From: Hyphomicrobiales bacterium
GTDB lineage: Bacteria > Pseudomonadota > Alphaproteobacteria > Rhizobiales > JAJFHR01
Length of the DNA stretch: 7,181 nucleotides
Reading direction: 5' to 3'
Assembly: GCA_021775515.1 (NCBI GenBank)
Contig: JAJFHR010000357.1
Coordinates: forward strand, 1-7,181
Positions 6,391 through 7,181 of this stretch are shown here, in pieces (position 1 is the first letter of the stretch; each line of letters opens with the position of its first letter). A model generated the notes under the pieces. The model worked only from the letters and a program-made list of their open reading frames with translations. It was not told where the DNA came from and did not search any database. Position numbers and translations under genes: made by a program.

Positions 6391-6771
6391 CTACACAGGC
6401 GCCAGCGCTCCAATGCAGGAGGCCACGGCCTCGCGCAGATCGTTGGGCAAGAAGGGTTTGCGCAAAATCCGATTGGCTCCCAGCTTTTCAGCAGCCTCGA
6501 GAAAATCAAAATTGCCGACCCGGCCGCCGCCCGACATTGCGATGATTTTCATATTCGGTTTGTCCTTATGAAGGTTCATTATCGTCTCAATGCCCTCCAT
6601 ATCTGGCATGACGATATCGGTTATCATCAGGTCGGGATCATGATCCTGGCAATATCTTATGGCCTCCAGACCATTGGTCATGGTGGTAAGGTCATGACCA
6701 TCTTTCCCCAAAATCTGCGTCACCGTTGCGCGGACCAGTTCTTCGTCATCGACGATCAGAATATGAGCCAT
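6391..6771 (-). CDS. Single-domain response regulator (CheY-like receiver)
   Basis: A complete 126-residue receiver with no output domain. All canonical residues are present: acidic pocket D8-D9-E10 after the first strand (AHILIVDDEE), phosphoacceptor D52 (in L-M-I-T-D-I-V-M-P-D), S80 in the switch position (I-A-M-S-G-G-G-R) and K105 followed by P106 (R-I-L-R-K-P-F). It should therefore be phosphorylatable. Stand-alone receivers act by protein-protein contact or as phosphate relays or sinks. Being encoded just upstream of a giant kinase, it is a candidate partner of that kinase or of the EAL-like protein (inference). The start at 6771 is supported by GGAG about seven bases upstream. It is the first gene of the apparent minus-strand operon. 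Confidence 0.95.
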   Translation of the reverse strand: MAHILIVDDEELVRATVTQILGKDGHDLTTMTNGLEAIRYCQDHDPDLMITDIVMPDMEGIETIMNLHKDKPNMKIIAMSGGGRVGNFDFLEAAEKLGANRILRKPFLPNDLREAVASCIGALAPV

Positions 6772-6829
6772 TGCTGTCTCCGTTTTTAATTGTTGGGAGG
6801 TTCAACGACGCTGCAGGCCACCCTCTTTC

Positions 6830-6848
6830 GCCAACCTAGTAGGTCGGC
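6830..6848 (-). other. Stable hairpin in the 5' leader of the receiver gene
   Basis: On the minus strand GCCGACCT-ACT-AGGTTGGC folds into an eight-pair stem with a three-base loop, about 60 bases upstream of the receiver start. One pair is G-U on the minus-strand RNA and would be an A-C mismatch on the plus-strand RNA, which favours a role in the minus-strand transcript. There is no T-run after it, so it is not a terminator. It matches no riboswitch consensus I know. Confidence 0.45.
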
Positions 6849-6980
6849 TTTCCCCAAGCACGTAAACGTACCATCTTGAGGTTAACGTAGGAATAACGGC
6901 TCAAAAGCTCTGCCCAATAGGCTAAGGTCCAGCTAAGAACGGGCAGGCTGCTGCCGTAGCCGAGACAGCTTCAGAAGTCA

Positions 6981-7005
6981 TTTTAAAGGCTCAGGAAATT
7001 TAAAA
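6981..7005. promoter_or_regulatory. AT-rich inverted repeat, possible operator
   Basis: TTTTAAA, 11-base spacer, TTTAAAA: a perfect seven-base dyad about 33 bases upstream of the ATG at 7038 and over 200 bases upstream of the divergent receiver gene. Dyads of this size are common binding sites for dimeric regulators, but the AT content makes a chance match plausible. Confidence 0.25.
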
Positions 7006-7037
7006 GCTGCGGCAGGAAGAGGGGACGGTCCCGTTTG

Positions 7038-7181
7038 ATGATGGCGCGCCTCGAAGGAGAAACTTCGAACGCGCTATTTGAGACATTAGAGGATTGGAAC
7101 GCCTATCTCAAAGCCGAAAACTTAGAACTACCAAGGCCTAAAAAGCGGCACAGAGCGCCGGTTCGACGGGGGCCTTCACCA
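7038..7181 (+). CDS. Possible 5' end of an unidentified protein, cut by right window edge
   Basis: From tandem ATGs at 7038 and 7041 the frame stays open to the last base (48 codons). The peptide has an acidic, amphipathic first half (ARLEGETSNALFETLEDWNA) and a strongly basic, proline-rich second half (LPRPKKRHRAPVRRG). I recognise no family. The frame is closed upstream by TAA at 6984-6986. A purine-rich AGAGGGG lies 14 bases upstream, far for a Shine-Dalgarno. A terminator-like element of opposite polarity lies within it, so this may not be a gene. Confidence 0.35.
   Translation, partial: MMARLEGETSNALFETLEDWNAYLKAENLELPRPKKRHRAPVRRGPSP
7138..7160 (-). terminator. Candidate intrinsic terminator for a minus-strand gene beyond the right edge
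   Basis: On the minus strand CGGCGC-TCT-GTGCCG forms a six-pair GC-rich stem (one G-U pair) with a three-base loop, followed by C and five T residues. This is a good terminator shape for a gene entering from the right. A minus-strand frame open from 7179 ends with TAG within the T-run, which is an unusual place for a true stop codon. It conflicts with the plus-strand ORF at 7038-7181; at most one of the two readings is likely to be right. Confidence 0.35.

Larger units (their letters stand above)
6772..7037. other. Intergenic region upstream of the receiver gene
   Basis: A 266-base stretch without a convincing gene on either strand. It should contain the promoter of the minus-strand operon, but I see no clear -35/-10 pair. 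It holds the 6830-6848 hairpin, a short GGCAG-GCTG-CTGCC hairpin at 6942-6955, the inverted repeat TTTTAAA-N11-TTTAAAA at 6981-7005, and GGGAC-G-GTCCC at 7022-7032. Confidence 0.6.

Noticed and set aside
6855..6885. Sigma-54-like promoter on the minus strand (TGGTACG ... TGC)
   Set aside because: The GG and GC elements are 11 bases apart rather than the strict 10, and the downstream element is poor.
6781..6900. Cyclic-di-GMP riboswitch upstream of the receiver
   Set aside because: GGGGAAAGCC and GGCGAAAG are suggestive, but the conserved ACGCA and GACGCAAAGCC blocks of the class I aptamer are missing.
6983..7003. CtrA-type site (TTAA-N7-TTAA)
   Set aside because: The two TTAA elements are 13 bases apart, not seven.
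7155..7181. tRNA or tmRNA 3' end, because of GGTTCGA and a final TCACCA
   Set aside because: The arms around TTCGA do not pair properly and no acceptor partner or anticodon arm is visible upstream.

Overview
The window reads as a piece of a proteobacterial, most likely alphaproteobacterial, genome. The evidence is indirect: the PAS_7-type sensor domains, the single-domain receiver with an S-G-G-G-R stretch, and the degenerate GGDEF/EAL-like protein are all familiar from Rhodospirillales-like bacteria. Base composition looks close to even. I cannot place it more precisely. About 95% of the window codes for signal transduction, all of it on the minus strand.

Read in the direction of transcription (right to left), the layout is as follows. 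Positions 7181-6772 hold a non-coding stretch, plus a possible partial plus-strand ORF that runs off the right edge. Positions 6771-6391 encode a stand-alone CheY-like receiver. Positions 6340-4895 encode a 481-residue protein that looks like a catalytically dead GGDEF-EAL relative. Positions 4780-1 encode a giant sensor histidine kinase, cut by the left window edge inside its ATPase domain. The gaps between the three genes are 50 and 114 bases, so they probably form one operon, with a possible weak terminator between the second and third.

The kinase fills two thirds of the window. I translated it by hand from the start at 4780 and found one uninterrupted frame of 1593 codons. It has a seven-helix MHYT-type membrane sensor, a coiled-coil linker, six PAS domains, a GAF domain, two more PAS domains, a HisKA H-box (H1484) and the start of HATPase_c up to the N-box. 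Two neighbouring PAS domains are a near-identical tandem duplication (366-base unit, 111 of 122 residues identical). The rest of the ATPase domain, and any C-terminal receiver, lie outside the window.

A working model, which is inference: the kinase integrates a membrane or gas-type signal through MHYT with several cytosolic signals through PAS and GAF. It may phosphorylate the stand-alone receiver, with the degenerate EAL-like protein acting as a non-enzymatic binding partner. No mobile element, CRISPR array, tRNA or rRNA gene was found.
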